Origin: Alphaproteobacteria bacterium
Lineage (GTDB): Bacteria; Pseudomonadota; Alphaproteobacteria; Caulobacterales; Hyphomonadaceae
NCBI GenBank assembly: GCA_018222605.1
Contig: JAAEZZ010000011.1
Coordinates: forward strand, 62,001-126,000
DNA length: 64,000 nucleotides
Direction: 5' to 3'
The translations under genes and the position numbers were made by a program. The notes under the pieces were generated by a model. The model was not told the origin of the DNA. It made no database searches and worked only from the letters and a program-made list of their open reading frames with translations. How positions within the stretch are numbered: the stretch's first letter is position 1; every line of letters starts with the position of its first letter. Shown here piece by piece: positions 32,625 through 42,360 of the stretch.

Positions 32625-33198
32625 GTCTCTCTTCTCCACTCTGCCCAGATTTGATGAGGCTCACTACGGCACCGATGTGTGTGATAATGCTGCCATTTCT
32701 GATGCTACTAGCACGCCACCTGCTACCCCGGCACATGCAACGCAGGTAGAAGAGCAGGTTGCCGTTAAGCAAGAACTTGATCCAAACGTTGCCCTGCTGA
32801 TGAAGCAGCTCTCCGATGAGGTTGCCGCCGCTAATGACCGGGTCCTGCAGCAGACCAAGCAGTGGGTGGTTGCCATTGCGGAGAAGCTTTTCCCGGAATT
32901 GTCCAAATCGTGCTTGGCAGACGAAATCGTCAGGCAACTGCCAGAACTCCTACCACAGGCTTCCAACAAGGTGGAAATCAGGGCAGGCCAGCAGTTGGCA
33001 GAGGATCTAGAGAATATTCTTCAGCAGTCCGATGAAATTTCCAATGTGTGCACAATCGTGCCGGTGCAAGGCGCAGCAGGCCAGACAGTCGAAATCTCTT
33101 GGGTAACGGGGGGCCTTACACTGGATTTTGATGGTCTTCTGGCCGCATGCGTAAGCCGTGTTCAGACTGTGCAGTTGAGCAAAAAGGATTCCGAGTGA
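32617..33198 (+). CDS. FliH/FlbE-type flagellar export regulator
   Basis: A 193-residue protein: low-complexity Thr/Ala/Pro N-terminal region (about 1-55), helical middle (55-110) and a C-terminal domain ending in WVTGGLTLDFD. Weak FliH character (stalk helix then a VEISW-type strand). Position between fliF and fliN matches FlbE of Caulobacter, the FliH equivalent, which regulates the export ATPase FliI. Starts 8 bases inside fliF and overlaps the fliN start by one base. Confidence 0.72.
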   Translation: MSESLFSTLPRFDEAHYGTDVCDNAAISDATSTPPATPAHATQVEEQVAVKQELDPNVALLMKQLSDEVAAANDRVLQQTKQWVVAIAEKLFPELSKSCLADEIVRQLPELLPQASNKVEIRAGQQLAEDLENILQQSDEISNVCTIVPVQGAAGQTVEISWVTGGLTLDFDGLLAACVSRVQTVQLSKKDSE

Positions 33199-33521
33199 TG
33201 GCACTTCCAGAAATCATGCCGACAGACGAAAATATCCTCGAGCAAGATGAAGCCTCTTCCGAGGGCAAAGTATATCGTTCGATCTATAATGTCCCTGTGA
33301 ATGTTGTCGTATCGATAGGGCAGAAGCGCCTGACTGTGTCGGAGATACTAGACTTGCGACCGGATTCGGTGATTGCATTGTCTGCACGTATTGAGGACCC
33401 CGTATCTCTTACGGTTGATAATCGCCTGATCGCCCGCGGCGAGCTTATCGAGACAGATGAAGGAGGCCTTGGAGTAAAGATTACGGAGATCTCGGAGGAT
33501 CCCGATGCCAAGGGCACTTAA
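33198..33521 (+). CDS. fliN: Flagellar motor switch protein FliN
   Basis: A 107-residue protein with an acidic N-terminal tail and the SpoA fold (about 35-105): YNVPVNVVVSIGQKRLTVSEIL, LRPDSVIAL, LTVDNRLIARGELIE and VKITEI strands. FliN forms the lower C-ring and docks FliH. ATG 33198 overlaps the upstream stop (TGATG). It overlaps fliP by 17 bases. Confidence 0.93.
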   Translation: MALPEIMPTDENILEQDEASSEGKVYRSIYNVPVNVVVSIGQKRLTVSEILDLRPDSVIALSARIEDPVSLTVDNRLIARGELIETDEGGLGVKITEISEDPDAKGT

Positions 33522-34290
33522 GCTCCTGTCACGCCCATTTGTTGGCCTGGTCTTACTCAGTCTGCTGCTCATTTTCGTAAGTCCTGCCTATGCGCAGGAG
33601 GCTGATCCGAACCAACTTTCCTCCATCGCGGACGGTTTCCTGACGAACAATGGTGAAGGAGGCCTGAGTGGCTCCGTCATTGTTCTGTTTGTGCTTGTCA
33701 CAATTCTCAGCCTTGTGCCGGGCATTGCCATGATGGTGACGTGCCTGCCATTCATGATCATTGTCTTCTCGTTTTTGAGACAGGCAATCGGTGTGCAGCA
33801 GGCTCCGCCGAATATGCTGATCATGGCACTTGCAATGTTCCTGACCTTCTTTGTGATGGAGCCTACCTTCATGGAAGCCTGGAGGGAGGGGATCTCTCCC
33901 TACATGGATGGGACAATCAATGAAGCGCAGGCATGGACGTCTGCCACGACACCCTTCCGGGAATTCATGACCGCCCGTGTCGATCCTGAGACGATTCCGG
34001 TTCTGGCAGACGCGGTAAACCGTCCTGTCGGGGAAGGGGATGAGCCGACCTTTGCGCTTTTATCCACGGCCTTCATGCTTTCCGAAATCAAGCATGCGTT
34101 TCAGATCGGTTTTGTGATTTTCCTGCCATTTCTGGTCATAGATCTGGTGGTGTCCTCCGTTCTCATGGCTGTAGGCATGATGATGGTGCCACCGACCGTC
34201 GTTTCCCTGCCGTTTAAGGTAGGATTCATTGTTCTGGCTGATGGCTGGTTGAAGATTACCGAAGCGCTATTGAGAGGGTATGCGGGATGA
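33505..34290 (+). CDS. fliP: Flagellar type III export gate protein FliP
   Basis: A 261-residue export gate subunit with a cleaved signal peptide (about 1-30, ending in AYAQ) and four membrane helices near 55-80, 95-120, 195-215 and 225-250. FliP signatures include SFLRQAIGVQQAPPNMLIMALAMFLTFFVM and the EIKHAFQIGF and VPPTVVSLPFK stretches. FliO, which helps FliP assembly in enterics, is not seen in the window. Confidence 0.95.
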   Translation: MPRALKLLSRPFVGLVLLSLLLIFVSPAYAQEADPNQLSSIADGFLTNNGEGGLSGSVIVLFVLVTILSLVPGIAMMVTCLPFMIIVFSFLRQAIGVQQAPPNMLIMALAMFLTFFVMEPTFMEAWREGISPYMDGTINEAQAWTSATTPFREFMTARVDPETIPVLADAVNRPVGEGDEPTFALLSTAFMLSEIKHAFQIGFVIFLPFLVIDLVVSSVLMAVGMMMVPPTVVSLPFKVGFIVLADGWLKITEALLRGYAG

Positions 34291-35399
34291 GTACTGCTTT
34301 TGAGCAGAAGCAACCTGCGGCAAGAGTTGCTGCGACAACAGCCGTTCAGCCGGCAGGCGCTTCACGTGTGCCGCACCTCACGCGCGCGCAGAAGGCCGCG
34401 GTGGTGATTGCCATGTTGGGGGAGGCGGAAGCGCGACCAATCGTCGAAAAGCTTGATGACCATACAATGTCTCAGGTCGCAGCAGCTCTGGAGACCATTT
34501 CTGTTCTCGACAAGCAGGAACTGTGCGAGATTGCGATAGATTTTCTGACCGAGATGCGCGCCGCCAGCGGTTCGTTCGCAGGCGGACAGAACAAGGCGCG
34601 GGAAATCATCGCCAATCTTCTCGATCAGGGACGGTATGAGCAGATTTATGGCTTGCCTATTGAGGAAAATGAGTCTGCAGAGGCGGGCGCTACCGATACG
34701 TGGTCTCGCCTGGAGCGATACGATGCCAAACAGACTGCAGCCTATTTTCAAACACTGACACCAAACATCATTGCGCTGCTTTTGAGGAAGCTGGATGTGT
34801 CTGTTTCTTCTGAAGTCATAAGCTTCCTGGATGATGAGCTGCTGGATCCTGTGATTGGCCATTTGGTGGAAGATGAAGCACCAGACCCGGAAATCTATTC
34901 CGTGCTGGCGCATATGGTGGAATTGGAATTGCTGAATAATACGAAAGCTGAGGCGGAAGACGATACCAGCCATCTGGAAGCTGTTGGTGAAATCCTGAGC
35001 CTTATTCCCGGGGATAAGCGAGATCGCGTCATCGCATTCCTGAACAGTGCGCATGAGAGCAAAATGCGCAGTATTGAACGTGTCATGTTCACAATCGACA
35101 GCCTGCCGGAAATCCTGCCTCGCAATGTCGTGCCGGTCGTCTTCCGCGAGCTTGGGGAAGAGACCATGACGCAACTCCTGGCCAGTCTCAGGAATGGCGG
35201 CAGTGCCATTTCAGATTATCTGCTTGGCAATATTTCATCCCGTCTTGCAGACCAGTATCGTCTGCAGGTGGAGGACATCGCTCAAATGTCTGCGGATAAG
35301 GCCGAGAAAGTGCAGAGGCAGTTTCTCATGTCTCTGATGACGCTCAAGCGCCAGGGCGGGATCAGTATCGGAAAAGTCGATGAGGCGGAGGCGGTTTAA
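34287..35399 (+). CDS. fliG: Flagellar motor switch protein FliG
   Basis: A 370-residue switch protein: N-terminal domain binding FliF (about 25-130, RAQKAAVVIAMLGEAEA), middle domain (130-235) and a C-terminal torque helix domain (240-345) with a charged helix. It lies last in the unit, after fliP, instead of directly after fliF as in most flagellar loci. It overlaps fliP by 4 bases. It converges on flgI 48 bases later. Confidence 0.93.
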   Translation: MSTAFEQKQPAARVAATTAVQPAGASRVPHLTRAQKAAVVIAMLGEAEARPIVEKLDDHTMSQVAAALETISVLDKQELCEIAIDFLTEMRAASGSFAGGQNKAREIIANLLDQGRYEQIYGLPIEENESAEAGATDTWSRLERYDAKQTAAYFQTLTPNIIALLLRKLDVSVSSEVISFLDDELLDPVIGHLVEDEAPDPEIYSVLAHMVELELLNNTKAEAEDDTSHLEAVGEILSLIPGDKRDRVIAFLNSAHESKMRSIERVMFTIDSLPEILPRNVVPVVFRELGEETMTQLLASLRNGGSAISDYLLGNISSRLADQYRLQVEDIAQMSADKAEKVQRQFLMSLMTLKRQGGISIGKVDEAEAV

Positions 35400-35447
35400 G
35401 GGCTTTCCGCGCTCAAGGCGCAGCGCATAATTCCGACGGGTTAGTCC

Positions 35448-36560
35448 TTAGCGGATGATCAGATCCGCATGCAGGGCGCCCGCAGCTTTCATAGTACGGA
35501 TGATATCTGCAGTTTCCTGAGGTGTTACACCCAGCGCGTTGAGACCGGAGATCAGCTCCGAAAGCGTTACATTCGGTTCCAGCATGGCGATGTTATTGTT
35601 ACCGGTCTGTCCAATCGTGATGCTTGAACGCGGAAGCGTGATAGATTCGCCTCGGGCAAAAGGGTTGGGCTGAGAAACGACAGGGCTTTCAACCACCTTG
35701 ATAGAGATATTGCCTTGCGCGATGGCTACTTTGGAAATGGTGACATCTTCGCCCAGAACAATCGTTCCCGACTTTTCGTCAATTACGATGCGTGCCGGCA
35801 CAGAGACGCTGACTGGCAGGTTTTCGATATCTGCAAGAATGCGCGACGGAGAACCCTGAATTCCCCGTAGATCAAGGTCCACAGTTCCCGGATCACGCAT
35901 GAAAGCGATTTGCGCTCCATAGGCTCCATTAATGGCATCTTCAATACGGGCTGCAGTTGTGAAGTCAGGATCACGGAGGGCGAGGACCAGGCTTTCACGG
36001 CGGTTGAAGTCATAACCGATCTCTTGCTCGACACGGGCACCGTTTGGAATTGCGCCCGCTGTCGGTGTGCCGCGCGTTTCGCGTGCCGCCTGTGCTTGTA
36101 CATCCAGTCCGGAGACGATGATGCTACCTTGGGCGACCGCATAAACTTCATTGTCTGCGCCTTTAAGCGGGGTCAGAACCAGCGTGCCGCCTTCCAGGCT
36201 CTTGGCGTCTCCGATGGAAGAGACAGAAACGTCAATCGTTGAGCCATTTCGTGCAAAAGAGGGCAGGGTGGCTGTCACCAGAACGGCAGCGGCATTGTTC
36301 GGCTTGATATCTTCACCCTGAACATTCACGCCAAGACGCTCCAGCATGTAGGTGAGCGTGTCTTCCGTATAGGGGGAGTTGCGAACTGTATCACCTGTGC
36401 CGTTAAGCCCGACGACGATACCATAGCCGATCAGATCATTCTGCCGGACGCCTTCGACATCCACAACATCCCGAAGGCGGGTCTGGGCTTCTGCAGCCGG
36501 CGCCTGACTGAGTGTGTAGAGACAAAATCCGGCGAGAATAATCAGTTTTCGCAGCATCAT
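35448..36560 (-). CDS. flgI: Flagellar P-ring protein FlgI
   Basis: A 370-residue periplasmic P-ring protein with a signal peptide (about 1-25, AAEAQ) and the FlgI hallmarks RLRDVVDVEGVRQNDLIGYGIVVGLNGTGD, NNAAAVLVTATLP and DVSVSSIGDAKSLEGG in order. It is the fourth gene after flgE-flgK-flgL, starting 1 base after flgL, so its level is tied to hook-junction genes. FlgA, its chaperone, is at 46465. Confidence 0.95.
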   Translation of the reverse strand: MMLRKLIILAGFCLYTLSQAPAAEAQTRLRDVVDVEGVRQNDLIGYGIVVGLNGTGDTVRNSPYTEDTLTYMLERLGVNVQGEDIKPNNAAAVLVTATLPSFARNGSTIDVSVSSIGDAKSLEGGTLVLTPLKGADNEVYAVAQGSIIVSGLDVQAQAARETRGTPTAGAIPNGARVEQEIGYDFNRRESLVLALRDPDFTTAARIEDAINGAYGAQIAFMRDPGTVDLDLRGIQGSPSRILADIENLPVSVSVPARIVIDEKSGTIVLGEDVTISKVAIAQGNISIKVVESPVVSQPNPFARGESITLPRSSITIGQTGNNNIAMLEPNVTLSELISGLNALGVTPQETADIIRTMKAAGALHADLIIR

Positions 36561-36561
36561 A

Positions 36562-37542
36562 TTATCCCAGATAGTTCGTCAAAGTGAGTTGTGAGAGGCG
36601 GGCCGTGATGAGGTATGAAGCCTCAAGCATCGTCTGAAGAGACTGAAGTTCCGTAGCGGCTTCATACTGGTCGCGCCCTGTCATCTGGTTGAATGCCTCT
36701 GTCAACAGGGTTTCCTCTGTCTCAAGATTCTTTAGATTTGTGGAGATACGTTCTTCAAAAACACCAAGATCGGCGCGAAGATTGGTGACCTCGGTTTCGC
36801 TGGACGTAAGCTTCAGGGATGTTGCTTGGATAAGATCTTTGTACCCATCCAGCTCCGCGAGAGACCCATTGGAGCCAGAAGCCGCAAGCACCGCAAGATT
36901 GGAGATCAGTGATTTGATCGCACTATGATCTGCAGAGACGCTCTCCGGATCAGAGGCCGTGGGACTGCCATTAAAGAGATTCTGGCTCCAGCCGCCCGTA
37001 GGAGACTCGAAATAGGTATCCAGCTGAGCTTGGAAGTCTGCACTATCCGTCGCGGTCTGTGCCATCTGTTCGATGTCATTCATCAGGACAGACGGATCCG
37101 GAAAAGGCTGAGATGCAGTTGCATCACCAGAGAAGAGGAAGCGCTCACCATACCGAACGTTGAGGGATGAGAAGATCTTGTCGAGTGCGGCTTTTGCATC
37201 TCGAGCGCTGGTTATGACGCCAACTTCATGATCCGTGCCGATAGCATCAAGCATATCTGCAGCGATGCCTGTCGCACTCTCCTGAAGGTTTGTCAGGCTG
37301 GTTTGCAGTAGGTTCAGGCGCGATGCGCGCAAGTTCAGAACGTCGCGCTCAGTGGTAAGATCAGTCAGGGCCTTCTGACCAAGCATGGCCTTACCGATCC
37401 GGCCTGACATATGGAGCGTCAGGTCCTGATACCGACCGGTGGTTGCCTCTGTTGAGGTTGTCCCAATCTTTTGCCTGAGTTCAGAAATGCTCTTGCTAAG
37501 TGTGGCTGTCATCAGCCCGGAAGAGACGGCAAGACGGTCCAT
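36562..37542 (-). CDS. flgL: Hook-filament junction protein FlgL
   Basis: A 326-residue flagellin-like protein: helical D0/D1 segments at the N-terminus (SGLMTATLSKSISELRQKIG, LHMSGRIGKAMLGQKALTD) and at the C-terminus (TELQSLQTMLEASYLITARLSQLTLTNYL). The variable middle is short. FlgL joins hook to filament. The gap to flgK is one base. Confidence 0.9.
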   Translation of the reverse strand: MDRLAVSSGLMTATLSKSISELRQKIGTTSTEATTGRYQDLTLHMSGRIGKAMLGQKALTDLTTERDVLNLRASRLNLLQTSLTNLQESATGIAADMLDAIGTDHEVGVITSARDAKAALDKIFSSLNVRYGERFLFSGDATASQPFPDPSVLMNDIEQMAQTATDSADFQAQLDTYFESPTGGWSQNLFNGSPTASDPESVSADHSAIKSLISNLAVLAASGSNGSLAELDGYKDLIQATSLKLTSSETEVTNLRADLGVFEERISTNLKNLETEETLLTEAFNQMTGRDQYEAATELQSLQTMLEASYLITARLSQLTLTNYLG

Positions 37543-37543
37543 A

Positions 37544-38992
37544 TCAGATCTCCATCAGCTTCTGGAGCATTTGGTTGGCGATTTCGATAACGCGTGCATT
37601 GGCGGCATAGGCTTGCTCGATCAGCAGTAATTCCTGCATCTGCTCATCCACATCGACGCCGGTTTCAGAGAGTTCGGCTTGTGCCATCAGATCGTGTTGA
37701 GTGGAGGCCGAGGAGAGGACGGCTTCATTGGAAATACGTGATTGCCCGGTTAGAGACGCAACATGCGCGACAAGTTCAGACATGGAGAAGTTGCCCTGAA
37801 TGCCGTCGGCGTTCACGGAGTTTACCGATGTAACGGCATCATACATCGCGGAGAGAAGGGTGTTGTTGCCCAAGGCCCCTTCGCTGGCTGCGCCGACACC
37901 ATCACGTAGGCGCCAGATGTCTCCACCCTGTGCTGGGTCAATACTGGCATTCAAGGCAATCCGTCCCGCAAGCCCTGGCTCGCCTGGCGTTCCGGTATCG
38001 ACAAAGATGCCGAACTCCCCAGGTAGTTTGGTCGGGTCAATCGAATCATCAGACAGGCGTGCAACCAGGTCCTGCGCAATTGTGTCCAACTGAGCGCCAA
38101 ATGCGGGCAGGTCTGTATCCCTCAGTGTAAAGAGAGCGCCGAACATGCCGCTCGAAATGGCGGCATAACTGGATGCACCCGGGGTCAGGTTCAGATCGCC
38201 AACTTTGAGGCCGGATAGGTTGCCATTTTCCACAGTATTAGACGCAGAGAAGGCATTGGAGGACGTAAATTCCAAGAGTTTGGCAGTGCCCGCCACAAGG
38301 AATACACCCTCGCTGGTCACGACATCCACTTTGCCATGCTCTCGAGGAATGACATCAATGGGCAGATATTCTGCAATCGTATCAAGTGTACGCTGGCGCT
38401 CGTCCATCAGCGCAGCGGCCTGCGGCGTCGTTCGATCCATGCCTGAAAGGCGATTGTTGAGCGCTTCAACCTGTTTCAGGGCAGAATTGACGAAGTCGAC
38501 ACCATCCGCGATTTCGCGGTCTGCTTCAGCACGTTGCTGACTCACAAGGCCGGAGAGATTGTTAAGCTCCTGCGTAACGGCCTTGGCTGAGTTTAGAAGC
38601 GCGGAAAGCTGAGTTCCTGACTCAGGTGAGGCAACGGCGGCCGATAGTGCAGATTCAAATTTGGAGAATTTGTTGAAAAGACCTGTGCCGTCTGCCGTGT
38701 TTCCAAATCTGGAAGACAGAACCTGCCATGTGCTGGAAAGAAGGCTAGCCTGTGCCACGTCACTGGAAAGCGTTCGCCTTTGCGCTGTCAGCGCAGCGTC
38801 TTCTGAGCGGCTAATGCCCGTCGAGGCGACGCCATTGGTACGTGAGCCAACCAGGGTTTCGCCCAGCAAAACGGAACGCCGGACATAGCCCGGCGTTGAA
38901 GCGTTTGCGACATTTGTGGCGACAATGTCGGCCCTGAGGCCTGAGACCCTGAGGCCGGATTGTGCCGCGTTTATAGCGTGGGAAATACTCAA
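37544..38992 (-). CDS. flgK: Hook-filament junction protein FlgK
   Basis: A 482-residue junction protein. Its N-terminus has the rod/hook signature AAQSGLRVSGLRADIVATNVANASTPGYVRR and its C-terminus the LLLIEQAYAANARVIEIANQMLQKLMEI helix. FlgK caps the hook and binds FlgL. The upstream gene flgE ends 28 bases before. Confidence 0.95.
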   Translation of the reverse strand: MSISHAINAAQSGLRVSGLRADIVATNVANASTPGYVRRSVLLGETLVGSRTNGVASTGISRSEDAALTAQRRTLSSDVAQASLLSSTWQVLSSRFGNTADGTGLFNKFSKFESALSAAVASPESGTQLSALLNSAKAVTQELNNLSGLVSQQRAEADREIADGVDFVNSALKQVEALNNRLSGMDRTTPQAAALMDERQRTLDTIAEYLPIDVIPREHGKVDVVTSEGVFLVAGTAKLLEFTSSNAFSASNTVENGNLSGLKVGDLNLTPGASSYAAISSGMFGALFTLRDTDLPAFGAQLDTIAQDLVARLSDDSIDPTKLPGEFGIFVDTGTPGEPGLAGRIALNASIDPAQGGDIWRLRDGVGAASEGALGNNTLLSAMYDAVTSVNSVNADGIQGNFSMSELVAHVASLTGQSRISNEAVLSSASTQHDLMAQAELSETGVDVDEQMQELLLIEQAYAANARVIEIANQMLQKLMEI

Positions 38993-39020
38993 AGGACCAC
39001 CCGCCTTTCAGTCTTGCAGA

Positions 39021-40325
39021 TCAGCGCTTCAGATTTGTGGTTTCTTGAAGCATCTCATCAACGGTCTGAACGATCTTGGCGTTTGAAGAATAAGCGCGTT
39101 GTGTTTCGATCAGATCCGTAAGCTCTTCCGCGATGTCTGTGGTGGACTCCATCAGCGCGTAGCCCTCAATCGTACCTACCGGGCCCGTGCCAGCATCCCA
39201 GAGATAAAGGTTACCGCTCTCGGAGGATACGGAATAGGCTTGGCCATCAAGCGCCTGCAGGCCGTTCATGTTCGGTACGTCACCGACCGGGATCTGGTAC
39301 AGTGTACGGCGGAAACCTGTATTATAGACCGCCTGCAGATAGCCTTTCTCATCAATTTCGACAGATTGAAGATCGCCAATCGGGGCGCCATCCTTGCTCA
39401 CATTGGTTGGCGAGAAGGGAGCGGACAGCTGTGTAATGCCAGCAGAATCGTTGGGGCGTCCGATAAAGACGTCTACATTGCCATGAGGCAGGGACATGGA
39501 GACCACGCCACTTGCCGCGTCATAGGAGATCCCGCCAGATGCCGTGACCGAATCGATACGGCCGCCATTGGTCGGGCTGTCAGCGAAAGTGATGTCCAGG
39601 TCGCCAAGGGACGTCAGTGGGTCGCCCGCGCTGTCAAACACCTCGACCGACCAGTTATTGCTTGCACCGCTTGCAGGAACAGTGGGCGTGAACTTAAAGC
39701 TGAGCGTCTGGGCGCGGCCCAGATTGTCGAAATACTCGATTGGCAGCGTGTAGCCTTCGCCATTTCCGTCTTCTGTCGTCGCATCGGCGGGCAGGTTGAT
39801 GCCCAGATCGATTCTAGAAGTCGGCGATGCGGTGTATTGAGAAGCTGAAATATTTACAGCTTCGAGGCTGGTGCCGCTGTTGCGGCTGACATTACCGATT
39901 TCGCCGTCGGAGTTGGCGGGCCAGCCAAGAAGGAACATTCCGCTTTGAGTGCGCAAATTACCGTTCTCGTCAGCGTAGAAAGATCCCGTCGGCAGCAGCA
40001 TCAGGCCGCGCTCGGAAGGAAGAGCATTAATACCGGACCCATCCGTGACCGGAACAAGTCCGCGACCTGAAACCGCAATGTCTGTAGCGTTGCCCGTGGA
40101 AACCAGAGAGCCGGTTGCCGAAATGTCCTTGAAAGACGTCACGCGCACGCCACCAGCGGCATAAGCAGCAGATTGCTGCTTTAGCACCATGCTGGAGAAA
40201 TCGACCTTGCTGCGCTTGTAGCCATATGTCGATGAGTTGGCGATATTGTCAGAAATTGCGGAAAGGCGACTCGAATTCGAGTTCAGCCCCATGACCCCAG
40301 CATTGAGGGATGAAGAAATGCTCAT
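39021..40325 (-). CDS. flgE: Flagellar hook protein FlgE
   Basis: A 434-residue hook subunit. N-terminus: SLNAGVMGLNSNSSRLSAISDNIANSSTYGYKR; C-terminus: ELTDLIETQRAYSSNAKIVQTVDEMLQET helix. Between them are the D1/D2 beta domains with the SATGSLVSTGNATDIAVSGRGLV segment. Its ATG has a GGAGTCG ribosome site. An AT-rich inverted repeat lies between it and motB. Confidence 0.95.
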   Translation of the reverse strand: MSISSSLNAGVMGLNSNSSRLSAISDNIANSSTYGYKRSKVDFSSMVLKQQSAAYAAGGVRVTSFKDISATGSLVSTGNATDIAVSGRGLVPVTDGSGINALPSERGLMLLPTGSFYADENGNLRTQSGMFLLGWPANSDGEIGNVSRNSGTSLEAVNISASQYTASPTSRIDLGINLPADATTEDGNGEGYTLPIEYFDNLGRAQTLSFKFTPTVPASGASNNWSVEVFDSAGDPLTSLGDLDITFADSPTNGGRIDSVTASGGISYDAASGVVSMSLPHGNVDVFIGRPNDSAGITQLSAPFSPTNVSKDGAPIGDLQSVEIDEKGYLQAVYNTGFRRTLYQIPVGDVPNMNGLQALDGQAYSVSSESGNLYLWDAGTGPVGTIEGYALMESTTDIAEELTDLIETQRAYSSNAKIVQTVDEMLQETTNLKR

Positions 40326-40338
40326 AGTCGACTCCTAC

Positions 40339-40355
40339 GATAGATATACTCTATC
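40339..40355. repeat. Inverted repeat upstream of flgE
   Basis: GATAGA-TATAC-TCTATC: perfect 6-base arms with a 5-base loop, 14-30 bases upstream of the flgE start and just after motB. It could be an operator or a leader hairpin; not assigned. Confidence 0.4.
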
Positions 40356-40370
40356 TGTGGAGCCCATTCC

Positions 40371-41231
40371 TTAATAAGCGGATAACCTTGATTTACTTGT
40401 TTCTTCGCCTTCTGTCAGGATGACAATAGATATACGGCGGTTCTGAGATGCAGACGGATCTTCAGGGGCCAGGGGGTCGGTATCTGCTCGACCAGACACT
40501 TCACGTAAACGAGATGGCATAAGGTCCTGTTCTAGAAGAAGTTTGCGAATCGTGTTCGCGCGATCCGTGGATAGATTCCAGTTATCGTAGCTGGCATCGA
40601 CACGGTACTGAAGGTTGTCCGTATGCCCCACGATTTTTATATCGTTGCGAAACTCAGAAAGTGAACCGGCAATCGACTGAAGCAATTCCTCCAGTAGAGG
40701 TGTAGGGTTACTGTTACCAACTGCGAACAGAGGAGAGCTGTCTGAGTCAATGATTTCCAGAACCATGCCTTCTGGTGACATCTTTATCAAAAGATGCTCG
40801 GAAAGACGTTTGGAATCCTGGCCAAGCTCCTCTCTAAGGTTGTGAAGATTTTTGGCGACTTCGCCGCTGCTTGCATCGTCCCTGCGCTTTGCTTCACCAT
40901 GGGGCGAGTCAACTGTTTGCTGGCGCGTGCCGCCTGTTCCCATCTTGGCATATGTGTCTTCAGAAAACATGGAGGAGCCGTTGAGGCCTTCAGAACCCCC
41001 CCCCGAAATGCGGCTGATAGGAATGGTGGGATTGAAATAGTCGGCGATGCCTTTGCGTTGTTCTTCCGTTGTGGCGTTGAGTAGCCACATCAACAGAAAG
41101 AACGCCATCATGGCTGTCACGAAGTCAGCATAGGCAACTTTCCAGGCGCCGCCATGATGACCATCACCCTGGACCACTTTCTTGCGCTTGATGATAATCG
41201 GTTGAGAGTTTGCTGCCGAATGATCAGCCAT
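40371..41231 (-). CDS. motB: Flagellar stator protein MotB
   Basis: A 286-residue stator subunit. The N-terminal cytoplasmic tail, then one membrane helix with the proton-binding Asp in WKVAYADFVTAMMAFFLLMWLL (DFVTAMMAFF), and the OmpA-type peptidoglycan-binding domain (about 145-265) with IVGHTDNLQY and the NRRISIVI motif. The ATG at 41231 is the canonical start. It is not adjacent to motA but about 1.1 kb away on the other strand, separated by the divergent fliM-like gene. Confidence 0.94.
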   Translation of the reverse strand: MADHSAANSQPIIIKRKKVVQGDGHHGGAWKVAYADFVTAMMAFFLLMWLLNATTEEQRKGIADYFNPTIPISRISGGGSEGLNGSSMFSEDTYAKMGTGGTRQQTVDSPHGEAKRRDDASSGEVAKNLHNLREELGQDSKRLSEHLLIKMSPEGMVLEIIDSDSSPLFAVGNSNPTPLLEELLQSIAGSLSEFRNDIKIVGHTDNLQYRVDASYDNWNLSTDRANTIRKLLLEQDLMPSRLREVSGRADTDPLAPEDPSASQNRRISIVILTEGEETSKSRLSAY

Positions 41232-41383
41232 GTAGAGCCCGCCCAAATTCAAGAATGCCCTCTCTAGCAGCCCGGAATCAATTCTTGGATAATATGGCGA
41301 AGCGGTTTGCGCCCACCTTGGTAACTATTCAGCAACCAAATTACTGAATTCCTACCCGAAGGGACTTTATTAAGAAGTGCGGG

Positions 41384-42316
41384 TTGGATTTGTCTTCTGT
41401 TCTGCGGAAAAAGATAGGGGCTGGAGGAGGTGTTCCTCCCTCCATTCGAGAGTGTGAGGCCCTGTGGCACATGCTTGCGATGGCGGTCGCGCAGTGGGCC
41501 CAGGATGTTTATTCCCTGTCTGTGACGCCGGATCTCATTAACCGTAAAGTGCTTACAGGGGCTGATGGTGCCTCCTATTTTGGCAAAGCTTATGCCTTCG
41601 TTCCTCTTGGGATTCATACCTCCACGGTGATGGCCGTCGCGATAGATCGTTGCGCTGCAACAAAGTATGCCGCCGGACGCCTGCGTCAGGATGCGGCAAG
41701 CATGAAGAATGCACCGGATCTGTTCCTGCGTCTCATGTCAGAGCATGCCGCGCGCAATCTATGGATACGTACCAGTTCATCCATGGCGAAAGATTTTGTC
41801 GCGGAAAGTGCAGCAAAGCTGACGGACCTTGCCGGAGGGACGAATACTCTTGAGGATGAGACATCCTACCTGTTCACCCATTATACTCTCGGTGGCGGTG
41901 ATGAGGACAGCTGGTTGCTGGAAGGGGATGAGAGCCCACCGGAGGTATACCTGGCCTTCAGGCTAAGCGATATCCAGAAGATGGTACGTCAGCTGAAGGT
42001 CGGAAGCATAGTGTACGGACAAGCTGAACGGGACGGCCGCGAAGCGCTACGCAAACGGGTGAGGGGTTCAACAGTGGTGCTGGATGCGGTCCTGCATTCC
42101 GTGTCTATGACAATTGGGGAATGTTCGAGACTGGAAGTAGGGCAGATCATCGCTCTTCCAGATGTCGAAATGAACAAACTTGATTTGTGTGCGGAGACTG
42201 TGAACGGGTCCTTGCCTATAAGTCAGGGGGAGCTTGGGGCATGGAAAGGGCAGCGGGCACTGAAGCTGCACGCACCTGTACCTGAAGATGTTATCAAAGA
42301 GATTGCGGAAATCTGA
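41384..42316 (+). CDS. Divergent FliM-like motor switch protein
   Basis: A 310-residue protein that I assign to FliM mainly by its C-terminal SpoA domain (about 215-300): GSTVVLDAVLHSVSMTIGECSRLEVGQIIALPDV and then GELGAWKGQRALKL. The middle region (30-205) could be the CheC-like FliM domain but is barely recognisable. The N-terminal EIDAL-like peptide that binds CheY-P in other FliM proteins is absent. No other fliM is in the window, and fliG and fliN are present, so a FliM is expected. The gene starts at TTG 41384 without a clear ribosome site; start uncertain. It precedes motA. Confidence 0.7.
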   Translation: MDLSSVLRKKIGAGGGVPPSIRECEALWHMLAMAVAQWAQDVYSLSVTPDLINRKVLTGADGASYFGKAYAFVPLGIHTSTVMAVAIDRCAATKYAAGRLRQDAASMKNAPDLFLRLMSEHAARNLWIRTSSSMAKDFVAESAAKLTDLAGGTNTLEDETSYLFTHYTLGGGDEDSWLLEGDESPPEVYLAFRLSDIQKMVRQLKVGSIVYGQAERDGREALRKRVRGSTVVLDAVLHSVSMTIGECSRLEVGQIIALPDVEMNKLDLCAETVNGSLPISQGELGAWKGQRALKLHAPVPEDVIKEIAEI

Positions 42317-42360
42317 GATCAGCTCTCGCTTGTTGCGATGGGGTGAAAGGAGCTTGATAA

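Noticed and set aside
34362-35174. A 270-codon minus-strand frame opposite fliG.
   Set aside because: Shadow of fliG; fliG is supported by family motifs and by its place in the operon.
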